Of a stretch of 64,000 nucleotides of DNA, positions 1 through 11,213 are shown one piece after another. Every line of letters begins with the position of its first letter. Positions within the stretch are counted from its first letter, which is position 1. Under the pieces are notes generated by a model. The model was not told where the DNA came from. It saw nothing but the letters and a program-made list of their open reading frames with translations, and did no database searches. Source of the DNA: Muraenolepis orangiensis (lineage: Eukaryota; Chordata; Actinopteri; Gadiformes; Muraenolepididae); contig CM051023.1 of NCBI GenBank assembly GCA_027704905.1, positions 1,086,508 to 1,150,507 on the forward strand, given 5' to 3'. The position numbers and the translations under genes are program-made.

Positions 1-375
1 GGGTATATTTTGGGCAATTAAATGCTGCTCTATGCTGTTCAAACAAGCCAATTCTGGGGGAATGGGGTCTACTGCCAAATTATTTAAAACACATTCAGGT
101 GGCATCACACCTCTCTTAAGTTTTTGATCGCAGTTGCTGCAGATCCAAAGCTGTCCTCTCCCAATTTCTATCCAAACACAGGGTACTTCACAGCCATCAG
201 TACATGTGTGGAAATATGTGTCTCGGATGCATTTATTAGCTACTTTTTGATCCTTATATTTGTCTTTTTTACAGTGCAAGGCCTGCGATTCAAATAACAG
301 CCTCTCGCAGCAGCTACACACAAAAACTGGTCCATTCTTAACTTTGGCCAAAACTGATGCATTACATTATCAAAT
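1..375 (-). pseudogene. Helitron Rep-type protein, Cys-rich segment (runs off left edge)
   Basis: An open minus-strand frame of more than 110 codons runs from about 375 to the window edge without a stop. It reads ...GPVFVCSCCERLLF..., then CTDGC, then WICSNCDQKLKRG and PPELACLNSIEQHLI. The paired cysteines (CSCC, CTDGC, CSNC) followed by a Leu/Ile-rich 'PPEL' stretch match, as I recall, the zinc-binding N-terminal part of the large Rep/helicase protein of fish Helitrons. That protein nicks and copies transposon DNA by a rolling-circle mechanism in the nucleus. The segment continues the 18-residue-repeat region at 380-1037 but in a different frame, so an indel lies near 360-380. The HUH nuclease and helicase parts would lie to the left of this window. 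Confidence 0.6.
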
Positions 376-1037
376 TCCTCTCTATTTTGTTGCATTTGTT
401 GCCTCTTCAATTTGTTGCTAGCTGTTACTCGCTTCTTAAAATCTGGATTACCGTGATACGTTTTTGAACTGATGCTTTTTACATTCTTTCTATGTAATGG
501 ATTTTGCCCATATTGACGTTGGCTAAATGCTCTAACTTTCTCTCTATGTAATACGTTTAGTCTATATTTCTGTTTGCTTAGTGCTCTAAGTTTCTCTCTA
601 TGTAATGGATTTTGCCCATATTGACGTTGGCTAAATGCTCTAACTTTCTCTCTATGTAATACATTTAGTCTATAGTTATGTTTGCTTAGTGCTCTAACTT
701 TCTCTCGATGTAATACGTTTAGTCTATATTTCTGTTTGCTTAGTGCTCTAACTTTCTCTCTATGTAATACGTTTAGTCTATATTTCTGTTTGCTTACTGC
801 TCTAACATTCTCTCTATGTAATACGTTTAGTCTATATTTCTGTTTGCTTACTGCTCTAACTTTCTCTCTATGTAATACGTTTAGTCTATATTTCTGTTTG
901 CTAAATGCTCTAACTTCCTCTCTATGTAATACGTTTAGTGTATAGTTATGTTTGCTTAGTGCTCTAACTTTCTGTCTATGTAATACATTTAGTCTATACT
1001 TTTTCATGGACGCATCCCTAATCCTTTGCTGGTACAT
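376..1037 (-). pseudogene. Helitron Rep-type protein, N-terminal 18-residue repeat region
   Basis: The frame starts MYQQRIRDASMKKY and is made of about ten imperfect copies of an 18-residue unit close to KQKYRLNVLHREKVRALS, with a variant QRQYGQNPLHREKLRALS appearing twice. It ends in a basic stretch (KLKRQQMQQNREEFDNVM) before the frame is lost near 370. The unit is strongly basic and amphipathic and may bind nucleic acid, but no function is known to me. The region lies directly downstream of the second OTU domain and upstream of the Cys-rich segment, the order expected in the large polyprotein of fish Helitrons. Frame breaks on both sides make this copy non-functional. The opposite strand also shows an open frame through the repeats, which I regard as a shadow. 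Confidence 0.65.
470..1000 (-). repeat. 54-bp coding tandem repeat
   Basis: A 54-bp unit containing 'tctctatgtaatacgttta' recurs about ten times. The period is a multiple of three, so the reading frame of the Rep-type protein is kept throughout. Two copies of a variant (containing 'ggattttgcccatattg') sit at about 490 and 610, which suggests that a two-unit block was itself duplicated. Confidence 0.85.
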
Positions 1038-1047
1038 TGTGTTACTT

Positions 1048-1730
1048 TTATAATGCAGTTTTAATGTCTGACCTGTATCTCTTTTTTAAATATGTTGAAT
1101 GCCTACCACTCCAGCTGTTTGCAACACTCTCTGCATTCTCTTTAACCCCACCCTTCCCAGTACAGATATCGACACTGCCACGCATATACCGTGTCTCTGA
1201 CAAACCCCCCACTTTACACAATTCAAAGCACCTTTGTTTATCATGTGGTTTGATACAAACCACTGGCTCAAAATGATTTTTATCACAATCTTTCAAGTAT
1301 ATTTTTTCTTTGAAAGCATTGCACAATTACACGTGTATTTGAGCCATTTTACCCCACTGCAGATAAAAATGTCCACTCCAAGAGCATTTGCTGTCCCTTG
1401 GATTTCTACATCTGTGGCACAATGTCCTACATACTTCATCTGAGACTTCTGAATGTAGTCTGAAATTGAAGCATTTCCCCCAACTAATTTTGTTTGTTCT
1501 GCGTGATTCATCATATGCTTTACAACTGCCGTTCGAATATTTCTATGGCTCTTCTGAGAACCACTGAGAACATGAGCTACCGCTCCGAAGAAACTATTAG
1601 CGTCCGCTTTAATTTTTTCGGTCTTACAGACCACACCTAGGGACCCAGTTACTGTAGGTCCCTGTACATCCTGCTTTTCAAAGTCTATATTCAACTTTGT
1701 GCAAAGTGTTTTTGCCACTTCATTGCACAA
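1048..1730 (-). pseudogene. second OTU-like domain, catalytic Cys replaced, frameshifted
   Basis: Two overlapping minus-strand frames (1730-1293 and 1326-1048) together make one OTU-family (ovarian tumour cysteine protease) domain; OTU enzymes remove ubiquitin-like modifiers. The site that is Asp-Gly-Asn-Cys in the neighbouring OTU domain reads Asp-Ala-Asn-Ser here (ADANSFFGAVAHV), so the nucleophile is absent. The expected C-terminal histidine is present (DKNHFEPVVC) but lies in the other frame, after an indel near 1300-1330. Matching blocks around 'VGHCATDVEIQGTANALGVDIF' positions confirm homology to OTU1 at 2557-1691. It is inactive as it stands. Whether the Cys-to-Ser change is family-wide or unique to this copy cannot be told from the window. 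Confidence 0.75.
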
Positions 1731-2557
1731 AGGATTAAATTCAGAGTGATTTCACTTACATCACTCTTTTCCCCAGCAGACGATGTACAACAAGTGTCCA
1801 CTTTGCAATACCCATAACAACTATGCAAATTAGGTTGTTTTACACACACAACAGCCTCATAATGGTTACCATTGCGGTTTTCCAAATAAACCCCCTGATT
1901 AGACGACTGCCCGTTCTCGCAACTATATTTTAACCAGCGTGGATGACAATATGTGAATATATTTACCCCAAAACAATCGGCTGCTGCTTGAATTTCTAAT
2001 TCTGTTGCCCAACTGCCAACCTCACGCATTTTGGATGTGCTGAGGTATTCTGACATGGAAGAGGTCAAAATACGCTCATAAGAAACAGCATTGCTCTGCA
2101 TTTGATGAACCACCGCACGCCTAATTATTGTGTGATGCCTTTGTGTACCACACACAGCTTGACTCACTGCTCTAAAGAAACAGTTTCCGTCACCCTCTAT
2201 TTTGTCGTTGACACATGGAGCCCCTATTAAACCAATTTGCGTAGACGCAACATCTACTTTCTCTGACCGCACATGTAACCGGTCACAAAGAGCTTGTGCA
2301 AGTTGATTGCTAAGGGGACTAAACTGCACTCGTCCACTTGTTACTTCTCTGACAAAAACTACGTCTGAATTAACTGCGGTGCAGCCACCTGTGGACTGAA
2401 TAGCTGAACTACAAGCCGAATCAGTCTCTGTCGTTTTGGGAGTCACTCTTGGACCCAAAGACAGATTACTGCTTTCAATTGGGCCTATGTGAGTGACTCG
2501 GACACCAGCGATCTCAAACAGTTTTGAGACTTCTTGAGGAACGCTGCAAATGTCCAT
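1691..2557 (-). CDS. OTU-family cysteine protease domain, catalytic residues intact
   Basis: A 288-residue open frame. Residues 120-240 form an OTU domain: the catalytic block EGDGNCFFRAVS (Cys126), the conserved 'WATELEIQAAADCFGVNIF' helix/strand block, and the C-terminal catalytic block NGNHYEAVV (His232). OTU proteases cleave ubiquitin or ubiquitin-like chains. Such domains are established passengers in some Helitron and other transposon proteins. The first ~115 residues are a Ser/Thr-rich linker and a short 'QFSPLSNQLAQALCDRL' block that recurs before the second OTU. The frame overlaps the end of the C76-like frame at 2485-2557 and the start of the OTU2 frame at 1691-1730. I read both overlaps as frameshifts in what was one polyprotein, so the ATG at 2557 is probably not the native start. 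Confidence 0.75.
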   Translation of the reverse strand: MDICSVPQEVSKLFEIAGVRVTHIGPIESSNLSLGPRVTPKTTETDSACSSAIQSTGGCTAVNSDVVFVREVTSGRVQFSPLSNQLAQALCDRLHVRSEKVDVASTQIGLIGAPCVNDKIEGDGNCFFRAVSQAVCGTQRHHTIIRRAVVHQMQSNAVSYERILTSSMSEYLSTSKMREVGSWATELEIQAAADCFGVNIFTYCHPRWLKYSCENGQSSNQGVYLENRNGNHYEAVVCVKQPNLHSCYGYCKVDTCCTSSAGEKSDVSEITLNLILCAMKWQKHFAQS

Positions 2558-3894
2558 ATGTATTCAAACAAATTTTCAAGGCATCTGAAATACAGAACAA
2601 CACTACGCCCCTCGCTATCGCTCATCCCAGACGCACTGCGTGCATGGGAGTCCACCACTGCGTAGTGTCCACCTTGACCAATGATGGCACATGTAGCGCC
2701 ATTCATTGTCAGAAAGCATGTGTCAAAGTTACTACACATCCTTTCCAGTCCGGATTTTAAAGTGGTCTGCACACCCTCGTCGATGAGATACCCCTCAACT
2801 ACATCCACATCTCCGGACACAAAATCACTGTACTCAAACTGAAACCTTTGTCCGTCGATTATGCTCTCCTTGGGCAGATCTGGAACCGAAAGTAGTGTGT
2901 ATCCCCCTCTGACACCTTGTTGGTCACGCAGGGAGGTGTACAGATTGTCACCGAGAACTACGACTTTATCCAGGTTGTCGGTCTGCCATGTGAACACGCT
3001 GTCAATTGTGTGTTGCGCTATGCCTACCAAACTTACAGCCATGCACTGAAGTCCTGCATATTTAAACTGTTGGTCACCCTGACTGAATGTTCCCCTGACA
3101 CACCCCATGTCCCTATCACTGTCTGAAATGACTCTAGCCGTCTCCGAATTGACTTCAGCTGCTTTCACAGAAAGGCTTGTAATGCTAAACTTCTGTGCAT
3201 TAAACGAATCACTGAGACTGCTGATGTAAAGCATCAGGTCATTAGGGCATGTGTTGAACACGGCTACAGATTTGCCACAACTGGATGCTAACCCAGACGC
3301 ACCACGTGTGCCACAATCAACGACCACAATAAAGTCATTGTGTTGAATAATGGCACTGGCTGCGGAATTTAGGGCAAACAGACACATGCCATCCCTGGAC
3401 AAGTGTTCAAGCAGCTTCTCCGACAATACCTGTTCCCCTTCAGACGAATTCAATTGCCCGTACACTGTCAGACCCATATTGACCTTCCACTTACGCCCAT
3501 ACACACTGGTCTGCTCAACCAACCTGCACAAGTTCTTTGGCTTTACATTCGATTGACGGGCTTCCCCTAATACAAACGAGTTCAGCTTTGACCCGGCAAC
3601 ACGTATGGCATCGATATCTGTACTGCTCCACGTACACACAGGCGCGATCAAATGTTTGATCGCAGCCGCTATAGAACATGCAACAGATACGTCGTCGTCG
3701 GAAACGGATGCATACCTCACATCGGTCCCTGCGACAACAGCCGACTGCACTTTTTCTGAACACGTGCAAGCGTGGCCCTTACCTGTTCTCCGTCTGTTGT
3801 CATCATCAACATCCACGATCACGCTGGGTGATGGCTCCACGCTCAGTGATGACTCTACGCTGGACAATGGCTCCACTCCTGGCGATGGCTCCAC
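2485..3894 (-). CDS. two tandem C76-like cysteine-protease domains (last large exon, left copy)
   Basis: The exon begins after a 'tttgtggag' acceptor at 3895 and continues the frame of the small upstream exons. After a Glu/Pro/Ser-rich start come two homologous domains (residues counted from a GTG at 3900). Domain 1 (about 70-225) has Cys75 in VACSIAAA but reads VVDCGTRGASG where domain 2 has VVDSHARSASG. Domain 2 (about 278-450) has QCMAVSL (Gln285-Cys286), VVLGDNLYTSL and the Asp-Ser-His motif (417-419). A Gln-Cys pair with a later Asp-x-His dyad is the pattern of peptidase family C76, the deubiquitinase fold known from herpesvirus large tegument proteins. The match is in motif spacing only, so it is an inference. 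The final ~20 residues are out of frame relative to the following OTU region, indicating an indel near 2560. Confidence 0.65.
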   Translation of the reverse strand: MEPSPGVEPLSSVESSLSVEPSPSVIVDVDDDNRRRTGKGHACTCSEKVQSAVVAGTDVRYASVSDDDVSVACSIAAAIKHLIAPVCTWSSTDIDAIRVAGSKLNSFVLGEARQSNVKPKNLCRLVEQTSVYGRKWKVNMGLTVYGQLNSSEGEQVLSEKLLEHLSRDGMCLFALNSAASAIIQHNDFIVVVDCGTRGASGLASSCGKSVAVFNTCPNDLMLYISSLSDSFNAQKFSITSLSVKAAEVNSETARVISDSDRDMGCVRGTFSQGDQQFKYAGLQCMAVSLVGIAQHTIDSVFTWQTDNLDKVVVLGDNLYTSLRDQQGVRGGYTLLSVPDLPKESIIDGQRFQFEYSDFVSGDVDVVEGYLIDEGVQTTLKSGLERMCSNFDTCFLTMNGATCAIIGQGGHYAVVDSHARSASGMSDSEGRSVVLYFRCLENLFEYIWTFAAFLKKSQNCLRSLVSESLT

Positions 3895-3917
3895 CTCCAC
3901 AAAAGTAACAATGTCAA

Positions 3918-4371
3918 TAAATTAGCATTATTCATTCAAATGTCACTCTAAAAAACTAAAAAGCACATCCTTCACACAAAGACCACAGACCTGCTGCTCC
4001 ACAGCAACTGTCCCTCGACTGGTAGGTGGCCGGGAAATCACCTCCACAACCGTGGGAGCTGCCTCCCCCTACAAAAACAAAACAGTTAAGTCAACTTGAG
4101 AATAAATCACACCACCGATATTCGTGTCACTTCTTAGTTTTAAATAAATTAGCATTATTCATTAAAATGTCACTCTAAAAAACTAAAAAGCACATCCTTC
4201 ACGCAAAGAGCACAGACCTGCTGCTCCACAGCAACTGTCCTTCTACTGGTAGGTGGCCTGGAAATCACCTCCACAACCGTGGGAGCTGCCTCCCCCTACA
4301 AAAACAAAACAGTTAAGTCAACTTGAGAATAAATAACACCACCGATATTCGTGTCACTTCTTAGTTTTAAA
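3918..4371 (-). repeat. tandem duplication of a 78-bp exon with its intron flanks
   Basis: Two 227-bp direct copies (3918-4144 and 4145-4371). Each holds a 78-bp exon (4068-3991 and 4295-4218), with a 'tttttgtag' acceptor and a CAG|gtctgt donor. The exons encode 26 residues, GEAAPTVVEVISRPP... ending VAVEQQ, and differ at a few positions. 78 bp is a multiple of three, so the duplication lengthens the linker without shifting the frame. The same duplication is present in the inverted copy at 53.75-54.19 kb, so it predates that copy. Confidence 0.85.
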
Positions 4372-4944
4372 CAAGTCCTATATTGCCTTTAAAAAAGAAG
4401 AAAACAAGAACAACCTGTCGCTTTGCCAGGGTCCTCTTGGAGGCAGGAGCCCTCTGCTTCGGCTCCATCTTGGCTTTCTAACGTAAGGAAAACAAAAGGA
4501 TTAATTCTCCACTAATAACTCCTTATGGACAGTAGAAGTTGTCCTCGCTGTAATACATTTAAAGTTTGTCAGGAAGGAGACATTTTATAATAGGGCATCG
4601 ACCGACATACAAAGCAACAAAGTAATTACCTTTTGCCGTTTTGGAACCGGTGGTGTGCACTCATCAGGGCCAGGAAGATGGGATGGACTAATCTTGTCCA
4701 TCTCAACCAACATTGCACTGCTGAACCACACAGGAGTCAGCGGAAGAAAACTCTCCTCCAATTCCTGTCAAATCAAAATGAAGAAACACTGTTTTAGAAA
4801 AAGGAAAAGAAATGCAGATCTAAACTGCAATAAACAAACCCCAATGATTTAAAGCATAACACAAAGTTGACCTACCTCCTGCTGAACAGTCCCTGCTTGT
4901 TTAAGTGCAACAATGGACTGCTCAGGTTCATCGTGTTGGCTCCT
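3991..4944 (-). CDS. linker exons of the Helentron gene (five small exons)
   Basis: Five minus-strand exons fit consensus splice sites and keep phase 0 at every junction: 4944-4876 (69 bp), 4764-4630 (135 bp), 4477-4415 (63 bp), 4295-4218 (78 bp) and 4068-3991 (78 bp). They encode a low-complexity Pro/Lys/Arg/Glu-rich linker (for example SHLPGPDECTPPVPKRQK and KRTLAKRQ) joining the SGNH-like module to the C76-like domains. The basic KRQK and KRTLAKRQ patches could act as nuclear-localisation signals, but this is a guess. Exon lengths that are all multiples of three with matched phases are strong evidence of a real spliced gene rather than chance frames. No catalytic motif was seen here. Confidence 0.7.
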
Positions 4945-5059
4945 CTGTAAAGATAAATAGCATAGCTTGTGTTAATCAAATGGGTACTCTTCCACCATTA
5001 TCAAGGCAAACCGCTCAGGGAATATCACTCTTATTGAAAGACGTCAACCGCACAATTAC

Positions 5060-6303
5060 CTTCCTGCCCCGGCCGAAAACGGTCCACTTGGAAGGATCCA
5101 GTTGCGGTGATTTGGCAACCTCTCCTTTGACAATCACCCTCGGAGTGACTCTCCTCGCAGGCGGTGATCTTCTGTGGACAACAGGAGATGGCTTCGGCTC
5201 GGCTGGAACGAGTTGCATGTATGTCGCGTTCCAGATAGAACCGACCAGGATTGCCATTCCCGCACTGTCACTCAAGTGCACCTGCGAAAACCAGCAAATA
5301 CAAATACATTTACAAATAGCACATACCATTCAATGTGTTTTTTCAACGACGCAACTTGGAATTTCAACTACAAACAAGTATACAGAATGGAAAACGTTTT
5401 GCCATGTCACTCACGCCATCTCTGCTCCACAGGTCAAGTTTTCTCCAAGGGAAGTACTCTGCAATTGTAGTGTACTTCACGCCTAAAAAAACAACAAGAT
5501 CAATTACCAACATATCCACACAGATATTATATTTTGCTCTTTTAAAACAAAGAATAATGAAAAGTAGGAAAATTATACAAATGATTTACGGTACTCGAAC
5601 CTAAATATTTGTTAAACATACCGATACGTGCTGCAACACGACGAAATTCCTGACGCAGCATGTCTTGGTAGTCGGGGTCAACGGTAAGGCGCGGGGGGAA
5701 GTCCATGGCAAAAACCTAATTAAAGTTACAAAGGTACTTTTGTTGATCAAAATGTCAATTTTTCAGAAATACATCAACATACAACCACATCATCAATAAC
5801 AATTGATACTATAATAAATACAATCAAAAATAAGCTTACGTTAGGCCAGCGACTGCAGGCAGTCCTGAGGAGCTGGGCAAAATCCTCTCCCGATTCAGTG
5901 ATGGTCCTACTGGATGTCAGGTTGTTGCCCGGAGCCATCACACAGACTGCATCTGGTGCCCTAGGCAGCACAGCATTGGCTGCCTCGGTTCGCAGCTGGG
6001 TTGCGCATGCCCCGGGTGTGGACATGGCACCAAAGGAAAACCTTCCCTCTGGCATCTTCACAATTCCATCCACGATGGAACGGAGATGTGAATCTCCAAC
6101 AAGGAGGACAAACTGTAACAACAGAAGACATTATTTCAAATGAAAATCACTAATGATTACCCAGAATTTGTTAAAAAATCCGAAAACAATTCATACCTGC
6201 TTGTCCGGAGACTCGGCTGGTATGACGACTTTGTGTTGTCGTCCGGTCAAGGACGACATTGGCCATTTCCGCACTCGATGGCGGTCACCAGTACCGCCGG
6301 CGG
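5060..6303 (-). CDS. SGNH/GDSL-hydrolase-like module, five exons
   Basis: The exons are 6303-6197, 6112-5840, 5715-5622, 5482-5415 and 5281-5060, and all their phases agree. The domain carries the four blocks of the SGNH superfamily (esterases, lipases, acyl-hydrolases). Block I is LLVGDSHLRSIVDG (nucleophile Ser). Block II is the Gly in TPGACATQLRTE. Block III is APGNNL (Asn). Block V is split across an intron as SRDG|VHLSDSAG, giving Asp-Gly-Val-His. All four catalytic positions are therefore present. The last exon then becomes Pro/Arg-rich (EPKPSPVVHRRSPPARR) and ends in WTVFGRGRK. The substrate is unknown. SGNH folds occur in some other transposon proteins, so this may be an adapted domain rather than a digestive enzyme. 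No frame break was seen in this module. Confidence 0.7.
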
Positions 6304-6588
6304 CTATTTAAAAACAGAGAAAATGACACCGACATTAAACTTCATGAACCTTTACAATTCTTAAATGATGTAATAACACACCTTCCTACAATAACACCTG
6401 TAAACGGGCACGTGCAGAGGATTGTAGAAGGGAAAGGGCTCAAATGCATATAGGGTCACACCGGTGATTGAATTTTAAAATGTATAAATTTAAAACAAAT
6501 CCATGTTTCAAACACTGCTTCGTGACAGTTATCTAAAAATGAAGTGCAAAGAAATAAAGTGTATTTCAGTTAATTCTCCTCATCATAA

Positions 6589-6792
6589 CTAGCTCGCTTG
6601 CCCACGAGCCTGCCTGTAAAAAATGCACATGCAAACACATTTTACAATGAACATATACAAATTGAATGACAAAATCCACGACTACTTACGTGCCAAACTG
6701 GCAGTGCCAAGCTGCTGATGACCCACGCGTCGTGTCACACCGACGCGTTGCTTTGCAGCCTGGGAACGGCGGGCAGATTTACCACGTGGCAT
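6589..6792 (-). CDS. first coding exons of the Helentron gene
   Basis: An ATG at 6792 follows directly after a 'ctttcag' acceptor. The exon 6792-6690 encodes MPRGKSARRSQAAKQR... (34 codons plus one base), a very basic start, and ends at a GCAC|gtaagt donor. A following exon begins at 6613 after 'tttttacag' and reads RRLVGKRAS. Its donor is not clear: read through, it meets a stop after YDEEN, while a weak GCTA|gttatg donor near 6590 would give the right phase for the next exon at 6303. Either this donor is degraded or I have missed an exon. Confidence 0.55.
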
Positions 6793-6932
6793 CTGAAAGT
6801 ATGTAGGCATTGTTATAATTAATAAAGACATTAGCAGACCCCTTAAATAGTACAAATAATTACACAATTACTTCTTTCAACTGCAATGGAATGTTGAACA
6901 GGATGCATCCTGTTCAACCAAAATGTACTTAC

Positions 6933-7482
6933 TGTAAATGCGCACGAGATAAAGCTGGGTGCTGAAGGTAGATGACTAGGTGGTGAAGGTAGAGGAGTAG
7001 GTGGTGAAGGTAGAGGAGTAGGTGGTGAAGGTAGATGACTAGGTGGTGAAGGTAGAGGAGTAGGTGGTGAAGGTAGAGGAGTAGGTGGTGAAGGTAGAGG
7101 AGTAGGTGGTGAAGGTAGATGAGTAGGTGGTGAAGGTAGAGGAGTAGGTGGTGAAGGTAGAGGAGTAGGTGGTGAAGGTAGAGGAGTAGGTGGTGAAGGT
7201 AGAGGAGTAGGTGGTGAAGGTAGAGGAGTAGGTGGTGAAGGTAGAGGAGTAGGTGGTGAAGGTAGAGGAGTAGGTGGTGAAGGTAGAGGAGTAGGTGGTG
7301 AAGGTAGAGGAGTAGGTGGTGAAGGTAGAGGAGTAGGTGGTGAAGGTAGAGGAGTAGGTGGTGAAGGTAGAGGAGTAGGTGGTGAAGGTAGAGGAGTAGG
7401 TGGTGAAGGTAGAGGAGTAGGTGGTGAAGGTAGATCGTGAAGGTAGTTGGGTAGCTGATCAAGCCGGTAGGTTGTTAGGTAG
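6933..7482 (-). other. candidate 5' non-coding exon carrying a minisatellite
   Basis: On the minus strand a strong acceptor ('tttcttctctgttctag') ends at 7483 and a donor ACA|gtaagt lies at 6932. The 550 bp between them is therefore a candidate exon, followed by a 140-bp intron and the ATG exon at 6792. Nearly all of it is the 21-bp minisatellite. The apparent 177-residue frame through it (LHHLLLY repeats) has no resemblance to the flanking protein, so I treat the exon as untranslated. Confidence 0.4.
6960..7437. repeat. 21-bp minisatellite, about 22 copies
   Basis: The plus-strand unit is 'ggtagaggagtaggtggtgaa', with occasional 'gatgact' or 'gatgag' variants clustered at the left end. Copies in the middle and right are identical, which suggests recent expansion. 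The unit is purine-rich with short G runs on the plus strand. Confidence 0.95.
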
Positions 7483-7694
7483 CTAGAACAGAGAAGAAAC
7501 TAATCAGCATCACAGACATGGAAATATAATTACTTAACACAATGTACCATACAATCGCATAGCTTAGCATACAATACAGTTATAAACAAAACAATTAGCA
7601 ATTGTATTACAAGCTGCTAATCACAGATTTACACTAATAAAATCTGTTTTCATTATACTTTATGCTACTGACAGTGTCTTGGACCACAACTCAC

Positions 7695-7722
7695 CGTTAG
7701 AAAATTGCTCAAAGCAGTAACT
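7695..7722 (-). other. candidate 28-bp 5' non-coding exon
   Basis: A strong acceptor ('tttttccccacag') ends at 7723 and a donor ACG|gtgagt follows 28 bp later at 7694, on the minus strand. It lies between the putative promoter exon at 10.67 kb and the minisatellite exon. Very short exons like this need transcript evidence. Confidence 0.3.
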
Positions 7723-7785
7723 CTGTGGGGAAAAACACAGCATTAATAAGCATTATTAAACTCTTGTGATGGAAAATAGACACCA

Positions 7786-10195
<2,410 letters not shown>

Positions 10196-10660
10196 CATTG
10201 ATGTATTCCAAGAATGAATTTGATGAAAATATAATCCTAAAGATGTTTTGTAAGCACGATTTGTGAACCATGCCTAATCAAAATGGCGGAATTTTGCGAT
10301 TTTCTCCGTAACTTCTAACGCGTTTTGCGCCATTATGACAACAAACAACTTGGTAAATCCCGGTATCTAAAGAAAGCTTGGAATGTCCTCTTTCCAACGC
10401 CGCCAGGGAACCTCATTAACATTCACCATTACAAAGGATTGATACGGATTCCCCAGGGGCCGTTTTGTTCAACCACTCTTAACATGTGCTGTAGGCTGGA
10501 CCAATCCGGCTGGAACCGGATTGGTCCAAGTCTCTCCCAAACGTTCATTCATTTCGTTTAAATATATTGAATTGTTCATAGTTGAATGACTTAAACAATT
10601 ACTTTATTTAAGCTATGCAATCATTTAACCAGCTTTACAATGAATTGACAAGAGGAATGA
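10196..10660. other. non-repetitive spacer between the (CA)n array and the promoter
   Basis: No gene, RNA or repeat was recognised. A short near-palindromic stretch ('ggaccaatccggctgg...ccggattggtcc', 10498-10529) contains inverted CCAAT motifs. In the gene model this is intron 1. Confidence 0.5.
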
Positions 10661-10668
10661 TCACTCAC

Positions 10669-10800
10669 CTCAGTCAAGAGAAGATGAAGAGAGGACAGGC
10701 TCTGGGTCAACCAAACAATATATAGAGAATTCAAAAAAAATGAGCGACCAACCACAGTGCTCCGAATTCAAAATGTTTGTTTTCTCCCCTCCAATCAGAA
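10669..10800 (-). promoter_or_regulatory. TATA-type promoter and first exon of the Helentron gene
   Basis: The minus strand reads a TATATA box at 10724-10719. About 50 bp further comes TGACTGAG|gtgagtga, with a consensus donor at 10668, leaving room for a short first exon starting near 10690. An ATTGG (inverted CCAAT) lies near 10790. The position fits the 5' end of the minus-strand transposon gene whose ATG is at 6792. This is an inference; transcription start data would settle it. Confidence 0.4.
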
Positions 10801-10831
10801 TATAATGTATACATTTGAATGTCAACTAATG

Positions 10832-10937
<106 letters not shown>

Positions 10938-11213
10938 CAAGTAGCCAATCAGCGATGAGGATCTCAGCCTGCCTGCCTCAGGGTTTTCTGCCTAGTGACT
11001 GACGTTGAATCAGAAAACCATCAGCCGTTAGCCGTTAGCTGTTAGCTTAGCTTACAGCTCCTCATATCTGTTCAATAACTGGACAAAAGTTAAACAAGAA
11101 CCATACACAGACTGTCTGTCATGGGGAATACACTCGCTGTTGTACCTGTGTCTGTATCATGTTCTTATGAGTGAACAGCTCTACGCCAATTATGGGATGT
11201 CATCATATGCCGT
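10938..11213. other. short unique stretch before the satellite
   Basis: It contains a CCAAT box (agccaatcag, near 10945) and a run of short 'gttagc' direct repeats (11025-11050). No open frame or RNA was recognised. The CCAAT could belong to either strand. Confidence 0.4.

Noticed and set aside
682..945. Plus-strand 87-codon frame
   Set aside because: It is the antisense of the 54-bp coding repeat, open only because the period is a multiple of three.
2485..3894. Integrated herpesvirus gene
   Set aside because: The C76-like motifs recall the viral fold, but introns, flanking OTU and Rep domains and the duplicated arrangement fit a transposon gene.
6929..7462. 177-codon LHHLLLY repeat protein
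   Set aside because: It is a direct product of the 21-bp minisatellite, lies upstream of the real ATG and is unlike the flanking protein.
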